The notes beneath the pieces are model-generated. The model ran no database searches, was not told the DNA's origin, and worked only from the letters and a program-made list of their open reading frames with translations. A stretch of 64,000 nt of DNA, taken from NCBI GenBank assembly GCA_000320545.1, contig ADNK01002363.1, positions 91,145 to 155,144 of the forward strand, given 5' to 3'. Shown here one piece after another: positions 13,000-25,750 of the stretch. Origin of the DNA: Bigelowiella natans CCMP2755 (lineage: Eukaryota > Cercozoa > Chlorarachniophyceae). Each line of letters begins with the position of its first letter. Position 1 is the first letter of the stretch. A program made the position numbers and the translations under genes.

Positions 13000-14823
13000 A
13001 TGGATCGGCTGCAAAATGAGATCAAAAAGGTTGTTTTCCGCCACTGCAACGCGCGTCCTCATCGCCTTGAAGAGGAGCGTATCAAGTTCCTGGTGAGTAC
13101 ATTCCAAGTGTGTAAAGGTATTTAACTGAGCACCTTGATTTTGATGCAGGCAAATTTTATGTCTCGATGGACTGGTGGTCGGGACTCCATGAAGTATCCT
13201 CAATTCATCTCGGCCATCCGCTCCCTAAATGTTGTTGTGAACGCCAAGGAAGCAGAAGAGATGTTCAATTCCATTGACAAGAACGGAAATGGAAATCTCT
13301 CAATCGAGGAGTTTGCTGCAAAGGTGGTTCAATCACCTTGCAAGGAAAGCTGGTCACTAATTAATATATTGTTGTCGTCTATATAATAATCAGTGTCTTG
13401 GAGGACTGAGCTTATCCGAGGATCCTGAGAGTCGCTACATTCAACGTGCTCCACCTGTCCGTCAAAGCCGTCCTGCTCCGATTAAGCCTCAGCGAGCACC
13501 GAACAATGTTCTTCCGGTTTGAACAATACGATTGCATGGCAGCATCTTTGCAAAACTAGGCTCTAGCTAACTCATGGTTCTCATTTGTCAGACCACAGGG
13601 CCGGCAATCAATAAGGTCGACATGAAGAAAGTCAACGAGACCAAAAATGCCCTTATTCTTCCCACCGAAGATAAAGTTGATATCTCAAGTATGCTCGTGG
13701 ATTCCATGAGGAAAACTATTATAGCTCGTGGAGGCTGCGACTCAATCGCCGCTGTTGGCCGTCTATTTCGTATTATGGACGACGACCGTAACCGAAGGCT
13801 TGATATTGACGAAATCCAAACCGGTTTGTAAGCTAAATACTTATATACGTATATCACGTGATCTATAGAAGATTTTGCTTTGATGCATTTCAAGAAATTA
13901 CATCTTGCATATGCCTACGATACAAACTATCCTTTCGCGATCGAACAATTCAGGTCTGGCTGATTACGGACTAAGAATTTCAAAGGGTGACATCGTCCTT
14001 CTGATTGATGCAATCAACGAAAGTCCAGGAAAAGGTCATTCACGATATGATGTCTCGAATTACAGAGTATGTAGTCATGTATTTTAACCCGCGGTTGTAA
14101 ATTGACGTTGATGTTGCGATTTCACCAATAAATACAGGTTATGTAAGGTATGATGAATTACTTTACGCTCTTCGGGGCGAATTGAATGAGAGGAGGAAGG
14201 CCATGGTTCTCAAAGCATACGCAGTGTTCGACAAAACAGGGGACGGCATCGTGGACTTCAATGACATTAAAAAAGCATACGATCCCTCATTTCATCCAGA
14301 CGTAAAGAGTGGAAAGAAGTCGCCGGAGCAGGCACTGACAACGTGGTTAGCAATTTTTGAGGGTTCTGTCAAGGACGGAAAGGTACAGCATTAGAAAATA
14401 ATGTAACAAGGACATTATATTCCATGCTCTGACAATAAAATTCCTTTTTCGCATTGCATCGAAGGTTACGAAAGAAGAATTTCTCCACTACTACTCGAAC
14501 ATCAGCGCATCTATTGACAACGACGACTACTTCGAGCTGATGATCCGCAACTCATGGTAATTTGTACTACCCGAAAATGTGTGTGTATTGGTCTTCACTA
14601 CTTGCTTTTCGTCTTATCTTAACACAGGCACATCAGTGGCGGAAGCGGTCAGAGTGCTAACACCTCGAACCTAAGGGTGCTAGTTATATTCAGGGACGGC
14701 ACACAAGATGTCGTAGAGCTTGAAAATGATATCGGAGTGGACCCCCATGACTATAGGACCGTCGTTGGCATGCTTAGAAAGCAAGGATATAGCAATATTG
14801 CGAAGGTCCGCACAATGCACTAG
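13000..14823 (+). CDS. Calcyphosin-like EF-hand protein, 411 aa
   Basis: Exons: 13000-13092, 13150-13323, 13394-13516, 13592-13823, 13954-14034, 14138-14382, 14465-14556, 14628-14823 (1236 nt, phases close). The first ATG directly follows an acceptor-like TTTCTGCAG, so a 5' UTR intron or an upstream coding exon is possible. EF-hand loops are visible: [13 protein letters not shown] (residues about 75-87), [13 protein letters not shown] (about 154-166) and [13 protein letters not shown] (about 220-232). The segment [20 protein letters not shown], then [20 protein letters not shown] and [20 protein letters not shown] followed by [10 protein letters not shown], follows the calcyphosin pattern. 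Calcyphosins are usually about 190-210 aa. This protein has an extra N-terminal EF-hand region, a proline-rich linker ([18 protein letters not shown]) and a C-terminal tail of about 60 aa. Relatives occur in cilia/flagella, so a calcium-regulated axonemal role is inferred. The donor at 14035 is GTCATT. Confidence 0.88.
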
Positions 14824-16596
14824 AATTACTATCTTTCTCGGTTATGCTAAATTAGCATTTAAAACTGTCTGATCCCGTATTCCATCATTATGGCACTTTG
14901 CTGAATGAGATCTACGTGTTTCAATTCACATGGTAGTACAACCAGACAGAGGTTACATGATGTTGTTCACTGTCACAAGGAGAAAAAAACCATGTCATCA
15001 TCATATTCACAAGATTGTCCCCAACTAATTTGACGATCCGCTAGCTTGTGCATCGATGTCCATCTAAACATGCATTCATGTGGCTGTACGCAGCAGCTTA
15101 CTTGGCAGGATTGTCACACTAGTTCAGCACATGCGCAGGAACAATTCCGATCCACACGCGCACTTCCAGACTACTAAATGACTCATTGAAACAATAACGC
15201 ACGTGTAGCTGAAGCTGCAAGCTAGATGCTATGCTAGCTAGCATGCATCATCACCGCACGTAACACATGCACATCATATATAGCAGACATGTGGCCGATC
15301 GATACGTACGTCCGCGCATGCTGCATGTAGGACGAGCAAAAAACAATGCAATAATTGCCGAGCATGTACGTATATGCGCGTGGCAAACAAGAGCGTAGCT
15401 AGCTTAGCTAGCTAGGCTATATAGACATCTAGATATATCTAGATATGCGACGAGTTACGCCCGTACCTAGCAAGCGCACGCTATATGGCAAACCACGCTA
15501 GCACGTACTAGATCTAGACCATCGCTTGCATCGCAACAAACACGCGTATCTCTGCTGCAATTTTTGTCGCATCAGTGCTTGCGTTCCGATCCGCCAGCAT
15601 GCACAAGCACACGTACATGCATGCAACAGCACTTCATGCGAGCGCATCGGCATAATAATCATATGGCCATGAGAGATAACGCATCGTATCGTACGACCAT
15701 GCAATCGCAAATTGAGACAACAAATGGATCGATCGACGATGCGAGCACATCCTATCTATAGCTATGTCCGATCACAAACGCATACACACGCTCCATGGTA
15801 GCATGTATAATGGCCGGCTTTATTTGTTGTGCTCATTGTTGCGTGCATGTTAGTTATTGCACTGGGCGTACGCACAATCATGTGCAACCACAGACATATT
15901 GTATGATGTACCGTCTAGCGATGTCTGGTATGACACATATTACAGCACAAGCACATGTGCATCTTGACATTGCTTATTCATAATTAACAAGTCATTTTAC
16001 ACCTTCTTGTGCTAGATACACCATTCTATTCTTCATTTATATATATATTTTGCAATTTTGAAGCCAATCGTGTAATGCTTGTAGCTGCCCACACGTACCA
16101 TGATGACAATTCTATTTCTGCCTGGTTGATGCAATAATACTAATCATTGCGTGCTACACATTGAATAGCCTCATTGATGGAACTGCTTCGATGAGCCGAT
16201 AAGCTTAGACCTTTGAAAATATTATTCGAATTTAGGAATATCAGATTGTGTCTTCCAATTGTTTCTCAATGCATAGAAGTAACACTGAGCAGAGGTCTTA
16301 AACGAGTTCGACTACATAAGTAGTAGGCTTATCTCCGATTTACTGTGATAATAATAAACTCAGATTTCCTCTCTCGATTTAAGACAAGACTTTACTCATA
16401 ACGATAGATTTGTCGTATTTAATTTAAACGATTTTTAAAATTTAGAAATAGGAAATACTCATATGCATTATTTTAAAAACTCAATGGTTCAGAAAAAACA
16501 GCATTCACAAAAGATTAATTTTGGGTTTCTCTAGAAAATGGGCATGATAGTATTGCTTGAGAAGTATTACATCTCATATGTTCCCCCCTCCTTTTT

Positions 16597-16604
16597 CCTC
16601 TCTC

Positions 16605-16647
<43 letters not shown>
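16597..16647. repeat. (CT)n microsatellite
   Basis: A CT run interrupted once by CCC, between island C and the 3' end of the RGS gene. Confidence 0.95.
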
Positions 16648-16653
<6 letters not shown>

Positions 16654-16836
16654 GTTTTGTTTCTCTGCTTTCCATGACCATAAGCCGGAGACACCACCAT
16701 AACTGGCCTTCTTCGTATGTGAACCATCTTTGCTGTCGTCGCCCACCGATCTTTCAACAGTGTTTGCTTTCCGACCCTAATTGATTAGATTGCATCATCA
16801 CTATATGCATTATCAGGTTATGGTAGTTGAATACAT

Positions 16837-16839
<3 letters not shown>

Positions 16840-16872
<33 letters not shown>
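16840..16872. repeat. (AT)n microsatellite just 3' of the RGS gene
   Basis: An AT run ending about 17 bases from the stop codon of the minus-strand RGS gene. Confidence 0.95.
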
Positions 16873-16874
<2 letters not shown>

Positions 16875-16888
16875 ACTAAATTTCCTTA

Positions 16889-17143
16889 TCAAATAGGTAA
16901 TGTAAAGCGATCATGTTCATCATGAGCACACACTTGATGAAGATTCTTGATTTCCTCCTTGTCCTTTGCTGCAAGTTGCTCTTGTTGGCGCTTTGTAATC
17001 GCCCGAACAAACCGTAGACAAAGGCGAGATTTCTTAAACCTATAAATTGATAATGACCTTTTTCAGCAGGTTGCATTTTATGAGACGGCTGCATTATCAA
17101 TATTTGTTTCTTCTCTCTTCAATATTCACAATGCTCTTTCGCA

Positions 17144-17184
<41 letters not shown>

Positions 17185-19011
17185 GCACGCGAATACAAGC
17201 ACAATCACTATACCTTTTAAACGAGTCATTCTTCATAAGGTCATAAATCTCTTTCTGCGCGACGTCAAAGACGTTCTCCGTGACCTTTTGTTACGAAATA
17301 GAAAAAAGGAGTTGTTGTTGCATCAGGAGGAATTTCCTCTATTGTAATCACAACAATAACTCTTTCAACGATTCTGCAACTTGTTGGAAATCAAAGAATG
17401 CGTGGTCTCTAGGAATGAAAACGCTTGTTGTACTTCCATAATATTATGCCCCGAAATATGCATAATCGTTTGTACTTGCAACTTGAATATGTTAATATGA
17501 AATAACCTCCTTCTTTTCAAATTTCTTTCTAATTTTTGATCTCGTACGAGCATCAATGTTAAGCTCCATCAGACAGCTTCCTAAGAACAATGAGAAGAAC
17601 AAGAAGAACAAGACACGTAGAACACGATGATCGATCGTACGGACAACAGAAAGCAAACAAAACGATGGGAAGACAATACCAAAAAGAAGTAAGTAATACG
17701 ATATGATGGAATAGAGAATAAGATGGAGGAGAATGAAGAAGAAGAAGAAGAAGATATATTTCCCTGTGTAGTGTGTACGTCTGTTTTGTATAGTAGTAGT
17801 GAGCAGCACCTGTGAAGAATTGTGAATATAATATCCTAGCAGTAGATATTAACTGCTCCTTGGTGTAGTCCTTGTCCTTCCATTTCGTTCGAAAGTTCTC
17901 AACCTAATTATCATCATTAATGTGCATTAGTCAGTACACGTAGTAGTAGCAGTGGTGGTGGTGGTGGTGGTGCCAAGACAGCAGCACGTACAACCTGACG
18001 CCAGAAGACGATGTTCTCATGAGAGCACTCCTGTCGGAGATGCGACGAAAAGTACTTTATTCCGACCTAGTATGGTGAAGGTGGTGGTGGTTTACGTGGT
18101 GGGCCAACTTCATAATATGCTCTTCTTCCTCTCATATATCTTCTCTCTCCTCCCTCACACCCCCCCCTTTCCCGTGTGCGTGTGTTTGTGTGTGTTCCAC
18201 TCACATTTTAAGCAGCAGTGTCTTAATAAAAACGAGTGATGACAACAAAGATAATCGTAATTTTCACAAGCAGTACCATTATTATATTAAACTCATCATC
18301 CTTAACAATAGTACTACCGGATCTGTGATCACATCCATTAGCTTGAGACTTTTCAGGATATTAGTCGGGCTCCTAACAAGAATGAAGAGATGATTATAAC
18401 CATCACGACCGCCAGCACTACCATCATCATCATCATCATCATCATCATCATTACTAAGAGTAATATATAGGGATAACAATACATTATTTGAGTTTCTTCT
18501 TCTTCTTCGTATGCTTCTTCGAAATCATTGAATGGCTTTATCGCAATATTCCTTAAACTTAGGCTGCCTGGTAAAGTGTGATGACGTCATGATGATTATG
18601 ATGAAGATGACATTGACCGCTGTTTTCTAGAGCTATTGCTGTATTAAAATACAGCATTTTACAAAACAATCCTGTACCACAACTTCTCCTCTATGCTTAT
18701 TATGCGACGACTCACAGTGGTTAGGAGCATAATAGAGCAGCATTCAAAAACAAGGAGCTTGAGTACTACTGCCAACTACCTCTTTTCATACTATTCTTCT
18801 GGATCTGGATGATTTCGGGATTGCTGACGCTGTTTTTCACTTCGTCTCCCCTTTTTTCAGTGCTGCTCTTCACCGTTTTTAAGGTACCCTGTCATCATTT
18901 ATTATATGAAATGCTGTAAAAACGACGTAAAAAAAAATATACAAGGTGGGTACTTTCCAAAAAAAAACGATAGTATCAGCCACCGTTGTCCCTTCAACAG
19001 CACACAAGAAG

Positions 19012-19061
<50 letters not shown>

Positions 19062-19092
19062 AACTATAAAGTTATATGTGAATGTATCACTT

Positions 19093-19142
<50 letters not shown>

Positions 19143-21248
19143 GTATATATTGAATAAACTTAAAGCAGTAGCCCTCCTCCTCCTCCTCCTCCTACTACTA
19201 TTACTAAGTACCGGCCTAGAGAGGATCTGCGATTGCCTAAAAGGTGCTGAGAGCCGTCGAGAGGTGTACGCCTGAACGCTATTGGTTGATGTCTTTTCTG
19301 AAGATGTTGTTGTCATTACTATCTCGGATGATGATATGTCTGAATTACTCCCTCCATCAGTTCCAACATTTCGCACTAGTAGATTAAGTGAGGTATGAGC
19401 GGAAGCATCGTTGTCATCGTCGTTTTGAGTAGGGGCTGCTGCTAAAATGCCTTCTCCCCCTCCTCCTTCTCCTTCGCCAGCCAGCATCTTGCTATTTTCC
19501 GGCGAGGGAGTGAGCCTGTTGAAGTTAGTATGTTCATGTCATTTATTCCATTCTTATTCTTTGTCTCAGTAGCAGCAGCGAAATGAGTAGACTACATACC
19601 TTCTCAGCAGTTCTTCGGGTTCTTCCGGAATACTTTTCCTCCCACTGCCTCTATTATAGTAGGAAACAACAGTATCATCATCATCTACAATAACAACCAA
19701 AACCACAAAAAGTGTTGTTGCAGCATTAGTTGTGTTAGTGGACATACACACAGCAGCAAGCAGCAAATATTAAGATAGTAGTGTGATAGCACCTTTCTCC
19801 AAGAAGTTCTGAGAAGGAAACAAGATCTTTCTCCAACAGCGCATTAAATTGAGAGTTAAGAAGCTTTTGCATCGGTATTCGCACTGGAAAGGTGAAATCC
19901 AAATTAAACAGATTTATAAGGAAAGTAAGAGCATAAATACTAATCATAGCACCAGAAATACAACTAACAATATATAAAATTATGAAGACAGAAAATAATT
20001 AGTCTCTCTCTTCCCTCTCCCCCATTATTTGAATCACATAAATGATTTAGACTCTGTAACATGGCTCAAAGCTCTATCTAATGTTGAGAATCGCCGGTAG
20101 TTTATTCTTTCAAAAGCACTTTATGTTTAGAACTTTGGCTTCTTTTAGTTCCGAATTTTGGGTACATCATAATCGCAGGATTAGTACTCCCTGTCCTCCT
20201 GTATCTTCGTTTTCTTCTTCTTCTCGTCATTGTCATCATCATTGCCACCCCTCACTCTTCGTTACACCATTAAAATGCTAGAAACATATGTGGTGTGCGC
20301 AGGAAATGTGGTTTTAATAAAGACCTGCAATAGCTTGCGTTGACTCTAATGAAGATAATCAATTCCATCGTAACATTAACAACAAACATATTATCAGTGC
20401 GAGGATGGAGTGAGTGGATGAAAACACATAGGTAGTAACAATAATAATAGGTAGTGGTAGTTCATATTCGAATCTGGGGCTTTTTCTTAGCCCACCTCAG
20501 GCATACATAACATAAAGATTTGGATCTTCTTAGCTCCCCTCAGGCAGCAAATACATAATATAGCACCACAAAGTAAAATCAAGATATGATCATTTCCCAA
20601 CATACATACATGCATACATACTACTAGTAGTAAAAGCGAAAAGGAACAGAATGCTGTTTGTTCTACGTTTTCTTTTTCGCCAATCAGCCATCAATGGCAC
20701 CCACCTGCAACGTGCATTTCGACTTTGGCGCAGTCTTTCATGTTTGATGTGAGAAGCTTCATTCTCTGCAACTCCTGATCTTCTACGCTCCGGATCCACT
20801 CCCGTACCTACCACAACCCATGTTTGATCAAAATACTATCGAGGAGGAGGACGAGGAGGATCGATGCAGGTGGTGGTGATGGTGGAAAAAAGGAGGCCTT
20901 TCAGCCAGGAAGACGAACACTCAGCATCAGGAAACAAGTGCAAATATTTTTTATGTAATATACTCTCTCCCTTTCTCTCTCTCACGTAGTATTCCTCATC
21001 ATCGACAAGACGTCCCTACTCACATGCTCACCAGTCAGTCACCTTTTTGTCGTATCCACGAGCAAATTCATTGTATTGCAATCTCGCCTCCATATATCTA
21101 AAATAACGTGATAAGATATGTTCTTAATTCTGCTGCTACTAACTTAAACTACTACATGACGAGAACTTAGTTCATCATCATCACTATGGCTATACTATCT
21201 ACCAGTAGTACCTTTTCCTTGCTGTCGGTCCTCCTTCACTTGTTGCCT

Positions 21249-21283
<35 letters not shown>

Positions 21284-21514
21284 ATGATGATACCCAATCA
21301 TGATATACCTTCTAGTTGTGACTACTGACACACTCAAACACATGCAAACACATACACTCAAACACACACACACACACACACACACATCATTCTAATACAT
21401 GCTGAGCACACGCCCGGGCGTCTCTGTGCATCCTTGAAATCTTGCCTGTGTATTATTCACATTAAATAGCAGGGAGTGGTGGTCCATTATAGTAACATAC
21501 GTAGTAAACCCACG

Positions 21515-21545
<31 letters not shown>

Positions 21546-21940
21546 GTAGCAGTGTGATATTTGTAATAATATTTTCGTGTTATTTTCATTGATAGGAATA
21601 ATATAATCATCCAGTATGTTGGTGGGGAACACTTACGATCCGAACGTTGATATTCGTTAACAACAGCTCCAAGGTGGGCGACGAACTCTTCTCTCTGCTC
21701 TTGCAGCTTGGGAATCTAATATAAAATTTGAATTAAATGAGAGGTAGCTGGTGGCAATCCTTGTACTCAGAATGACAAAAAAAATACAAGTAGGAATTAC
21801 GAGTGTATCGTGTCAATAAAAGTGTAAGAGGAGAAGGAGACCACCATTTTTTCCAGTCTCTCCGCAGCCTCAGCATGGGCGTTACGCATGCTTTTCAATA
21901 GTCCTGGTGTGTAGCATAGCACAAAAACACAAAAAACACA

Positions 21941-21975
<35 letters not shown>

Positions 21976-22008
21976 GTATATGTACAATATATAAGTAATT
22001 TACATATG

Positions 22009-22043
<35 letters not shown>

Positions 22044-22065
22044 GTGTGTTTGTGTTTTTGTGTGT

Positions 22066-22106
<41 letters not shown>

Positions 22107-22200
22107 GTAGAAACTAATCTTTGTCGATAAAATACGTTGAATTTCTTGCCAGAATATCCGGATTGTCGGCATGCAATCAGAGCCTGATAAGTGGAACGAC

Positions 22201-22234
<34 letters not shown>

Positions 22235-22338
22235 ACGACATACGTCGTGCACAGATATACCATCAGCGATTAGATTTTACGAGGACGGCGACACTTCACA
22301 AATTAGCCTCCGTTTCTAAGAACAGAAAGATGAAATAG

Positions 22339-22377
<39 letters not shown>

Positions 22378-23210
22378 TGCAACAACAAACGAATAGGAGC
22401 TACTTGAAATTGTGTCCTGATCTGGCGTCTCCATAAGCCATTGAAGCTCATCGGAGAACAAAGTGTGCAGATTGCCTAGTGGCAGAAGATATCATCTTTC
22501 CCAAAGAGAGCCAAGAGAGGCGGAACGGAACGAACAAAGGATAAATTGCATGTACTACATAGCTTTCTTCTACAGAAAAGGGCTACTCAGTCTCTATGCT
22601 ATATCCACCATTGTTGCAAAGATTCTTCTTCTTCTTCTTCTTCTTTCATGTTTGATAGTCAGCTACTACTTAGATATGCGATCATCTCGCCCATTCTTCC
22701 CAAAGACGATGCGCCGTATCCTCCCTGGAAGACACAATCATATTTCACCGCCAGTGGTATCAACATCATGATCATCTCTTGAACAACAACAACACAAATA
22801 ATCGAGCAATGGCAACACATGTCAAACGTACCTGTCTGAGGAGCATGGGCAAGTATTGGAGATCGTCTGAATTCACCCTCTCTGCTCGTGTTGACGACGA
22901 CATGAGAGCACCACCCTAGTTATCATGAAAAACCAGAATTAGTGCTTATGGTACTAGGTGGTCTCAAAGAGGATGATGATGATGACATGAGAGAGAGAGA
23001 GAGAGATACGATAAAAGATAATCATAATAATGAGACAATGCTCTTCATTCATTTGTGCACAAGCATATGTTGCATGAATGAATTAACAACTCTTCTGATT
23101 TATTTCACAACAGTAATCCGACGTCATCACTGTTATTACTCACAAGCCACGCAATTTATATAAATTCACAAGATCGTCAATGATAAAATTCTACAGACTC
23201 GCAAGATGGC

Positions 23211-23250
<40 letters not shown>

Positions 23251-25118
23251 TACATGGATGGATACGTAAAGATACTAAGCGAAGACATAAAAGAGGGATG
23301 GATGGAGAGAGGGGAGAGTGGAGGAACGTTGAATCTTAGATGCAATTTATTTTGACAAGTTGCATACCTCATCAAACGTCGTAGTTTCGGCTGCTTTGTC
23401 ATCCGTTGCTACAGCTGCTTTACGTGATTCCGAGGAAGGGCTATGGCTTCTCGAGCGACTACCAAATATTTTTCCATTCTTCGCTTTCTTCTCCTCACCA
23501 GTCATTCTGTTTGCAGGCTGCTCTCCTCCCCTAGGAGGTACTATTGGATCAGGATCTATGTCGAGCTTCAACTTGCTTCTACGCTTCTTCATTACCTCTT
23601 CCTGAGAGAAGAGTAGTCCTCTTAACATACTATCATTTCCGTGTTTTTCACACATCCCTCCCTCACCTAAGCTGCTACCACCAAGTTTTCTTATTCTTCT
23701 TACTTGATCTTGCGCCTTGATGAGCTGATCTCTAATATCTCGAAGCTGATAATCCAGGAAGTTTGCATGCTCTACGTAAAGAATCACATCCAAACAAAAA
23801 TTTGACTACAACGGCATGGTACCATACCGGCTAGAGTAGTAGCTGCAGTATATATCTATCTACCTACCTATCAATCTAATGCAGGAAGCAAATGATAGTT
23901 GTAAAATCCGTATTATTTCTAGATCATATCCAATACCGTTTCGAGTTCCAAATGAGTGTGCTTGTTTTAACTGCTTCGCAATCTGGGAGAGACGTAACGA
24001 CGGGGCGGCGAAGAGAGCAACGTATAATCATAAAGAAGAATGTGTGGACAACGAACGACGAAGATTTTAAGCGTGCTTACCTTTTCTGAGCAGCCCAACT
24101 ATATTTCTTGCTCTCTCTCTCTCTCTCCCTCTCTCGTATACCGACACTTTGCTTGCGGTCATCTAGTCCCAAAAAGCTCAGCCCCTCCCTCTTCCCTGTA
24201 CAAATTTGTAATGAACCACTACCTGACGAAACTGCCTCTTGAGCAACTCTATCCTTTTACCATGTTCCTAAGATTAGATTTTGGCCATCATTCAAATGGC
24301 CGCCACCCCAATGCAATGCAACGACAGAGGGGTTTTAATAACTTAATAGCACTCTTTAATACCTCAGCTGGCGCGCGTTTCGTCCTTCTACTAGAAGGCG
24401 AAGAATCTCCAGACCGCCCAGAACCTATGTCCGTAGCCAGCAATAAATGTTACGAATTCAAACGATTTGTCGAGAGTAGCGGTAAGACGCTACACAACGT
24501 GACAAAAATGAAACAAAGCAAGTACCAGCAATGTCAGATAGCTGGTCTAAAGATAGGGCTCCACTATCCATCAAGTCTTCAAGATCGCTCTGTTAGATGA
24601 AGTATGTATTACTGCGAAGCTTCACTTTCCTCCTCATGATGATGTGTTTTTTAGAAATAATGACCGCGTTCACTCTGTGTATGACACGAGGTTGCGCCCG
24701 ATTCGAACGTTTGTTTTCTTGGTACGCCTCAATTCTAGCCTCCCAGTCCTCTTCGGATGGGCGCTTGCCAAAGTCGCCATCGTTGCGAATGTTTCTAATG
24801 AACTGATAAGCGATGTGAGTGAGATGTGGGTATCCAGTAGCAGCAAGTATGTGCGTGTTTAGTAATTGAACGTTGCCTTTTTCTCTGCATGTTTCTTGAA
24901 CTGATCAACCTATGAAAGATAAATAAAAGATTGTGAAAGTTTTATATCAATTGGAGAATGTATGAGATTGGTACAAAAAATATTGACAGAAGATTTAAAA
25001 GAAATTGATCACCAAATTTAAAACCAATGGTCTCTTTCTTAACAGGTGAGAGGTTAACCTTGACGGGCGAAAGGGGATTGTGAGGAAGGCGATTTTGTTT
25101 CGTAGGTTCTTCCGCCAT
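16889..25118 (-). CDS. RGS-domain protein with long coiled-coil/low-complexity N-terminal region
   Basis: A multi-exon minus-strand gene. The C-terminal exons form an RGS (regulator of G-protein signalling) domain: 17995-18066 (GIKYFSSHLRQECSHENIVF then WRQ), 17810-17903 (VENFRTKWKDKDYTKEQLIS then TARILYSQFFT), 17507-17580 (GSCLMELNIDARTRSKIRKK then FEKKE), 17214-17284 (VTENVFDVAQKEIYDLMKND then SFKR) and 16889-17039 (tail, stop). The F..HL..E.S.ENI.FW, LNID and FD.AQ..IY.LM..DSF landmarks are classical, so a GAP for G-alpha is expected. Upstream exons with good splice sites include 23368-23771 (HANFLDYQLRDIRDQLIKAQ), 22840-22915, 21850-21905 (LLKSMRNAHAEAAERLEKM), 21650-21715, 20710-20805 (VREWIRSVEDQELQRMKLLT), 19798-19885, 19225-19518 and about 24650-24900 (NVQLLNTHILAATGYPHLTH). 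The proposed start is MAEEPTKQNRLPHNPLSPVK at 25118. I do not recognise the N-terminal part. Some joins (18.1-18.6 kb, 21.1 kb) are unsettled, so the total length is uncertain. Confidence 0.72.
19021..19146. repeat. Compound (TA)n-(CA)n-(CG)n tract in RGS intron
   Basis: A TA run (19021-19054), a short unique stretch, then a CA run (about 19095-19127) passing directly into a CG run (about 19128-19143) and TATATA. The last part is one continuous alternating purine-pyrimidine block. Confidence 0.9.
21250..21281. repeat. (TAG)n microsatellite in RGS intron
   Basis: About ten TAG units followed by GATGATGA. Similar TAC/TAG runs occur at about 21516-21545 and 22202-22235. Confidence 0.9.
21943..22105. 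repeat. (AC)n ... (AT)n ... (GT)n inverted microsatellite cluster
   Basis: An AC run (about 21943-21972), an AT-rich centre containing an AT run (about 22013-22041), then a GT run (about 22069-22104). The AC and GT arms are reverse complements of each other, so the block can fold as a long hairpin. It lies in an intron of the RGS gene. Confidence 0.85.
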
Positions 25119-25711
25119 CGATGGCCCGCTTCTTCACTCTTTACATACGGGTGCGCACAAATACACGAAGAGAGAGAGGGGAGGGGGGGGGCGAAAGAGA
25201 GACAGAGAGAGAAGAGAGAGACGTTTATGTGTTCGTGACGCTGATTTGAGATATGATCTATTTTGGAGCACAATTGATTTGTAACATATGTGTTTCCTTT
25301 CTATGACCACAGAATAGTCCAATTGAGAACAGAATACGAGATCCCTTCTATTATTTAGAGCTTCCCCTCTAGAGAAAGTGACTTTCTTCCACTGTCTGTG
25401 GCACGGGAGTTACTCACACCTTCTTTGTTTACTGCTGCTTCCTTCCTCCAATTTGTGTATATTGTTCAGCCTGGACGGTCGGAGCTGCTGCTGACACAAC
25501 AGATGTTTGTTGCAGAGGGGTGAGTGTTGATTGGATTGAGTAGGTTGTTTTTGATTTCTTGTTCCTCTTCTTCTTGTTGTTGTTGCTGTTTTTGTTTCTC
25601 CTTCTCCTCCTCCTCCTCTTCGTCGTACGAGTAGTGTAGAAGATGATCTCGTAGTTACTGTTCCTACCAGTGCTACTTGTGTTACTACTTGTGTTACTAC
25701 TACTACTTGTA

Positions 25712-25750
<39 letters not shown>

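Larger units (their letters stand above)
14824..16888. other. Convergent intergenic region with palindrome-rich island C (about 15030-15980)
   Basis: No gene was seen. From about 15030 to 15980 the sequence is exceptionally dense in AGCTAGC, GCATGCAT, CTAGATATATCTAG and ACGTACGT-type palindromes (for example around 15225-15250 and 15395-15445) and has no microsatellites. Short frames there are not coding-like. 16000-16590 is plain AT-rich sequence; 16597-16647 and 16840-16872 are microsatellites. Confidence 0.6.

Noticed and set aside
21797-22252. Long frame made of THTHTH and VCVCVC stretches
   Set aside because: Translation of dinucleotide repeats, not a gene.
24040-24600. 186-codon plus-strand frame inside the RGS gene
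   Set aside because: Opposite strand of clear RGS-gene exons and introns with valid splice sites; no domain of its own.
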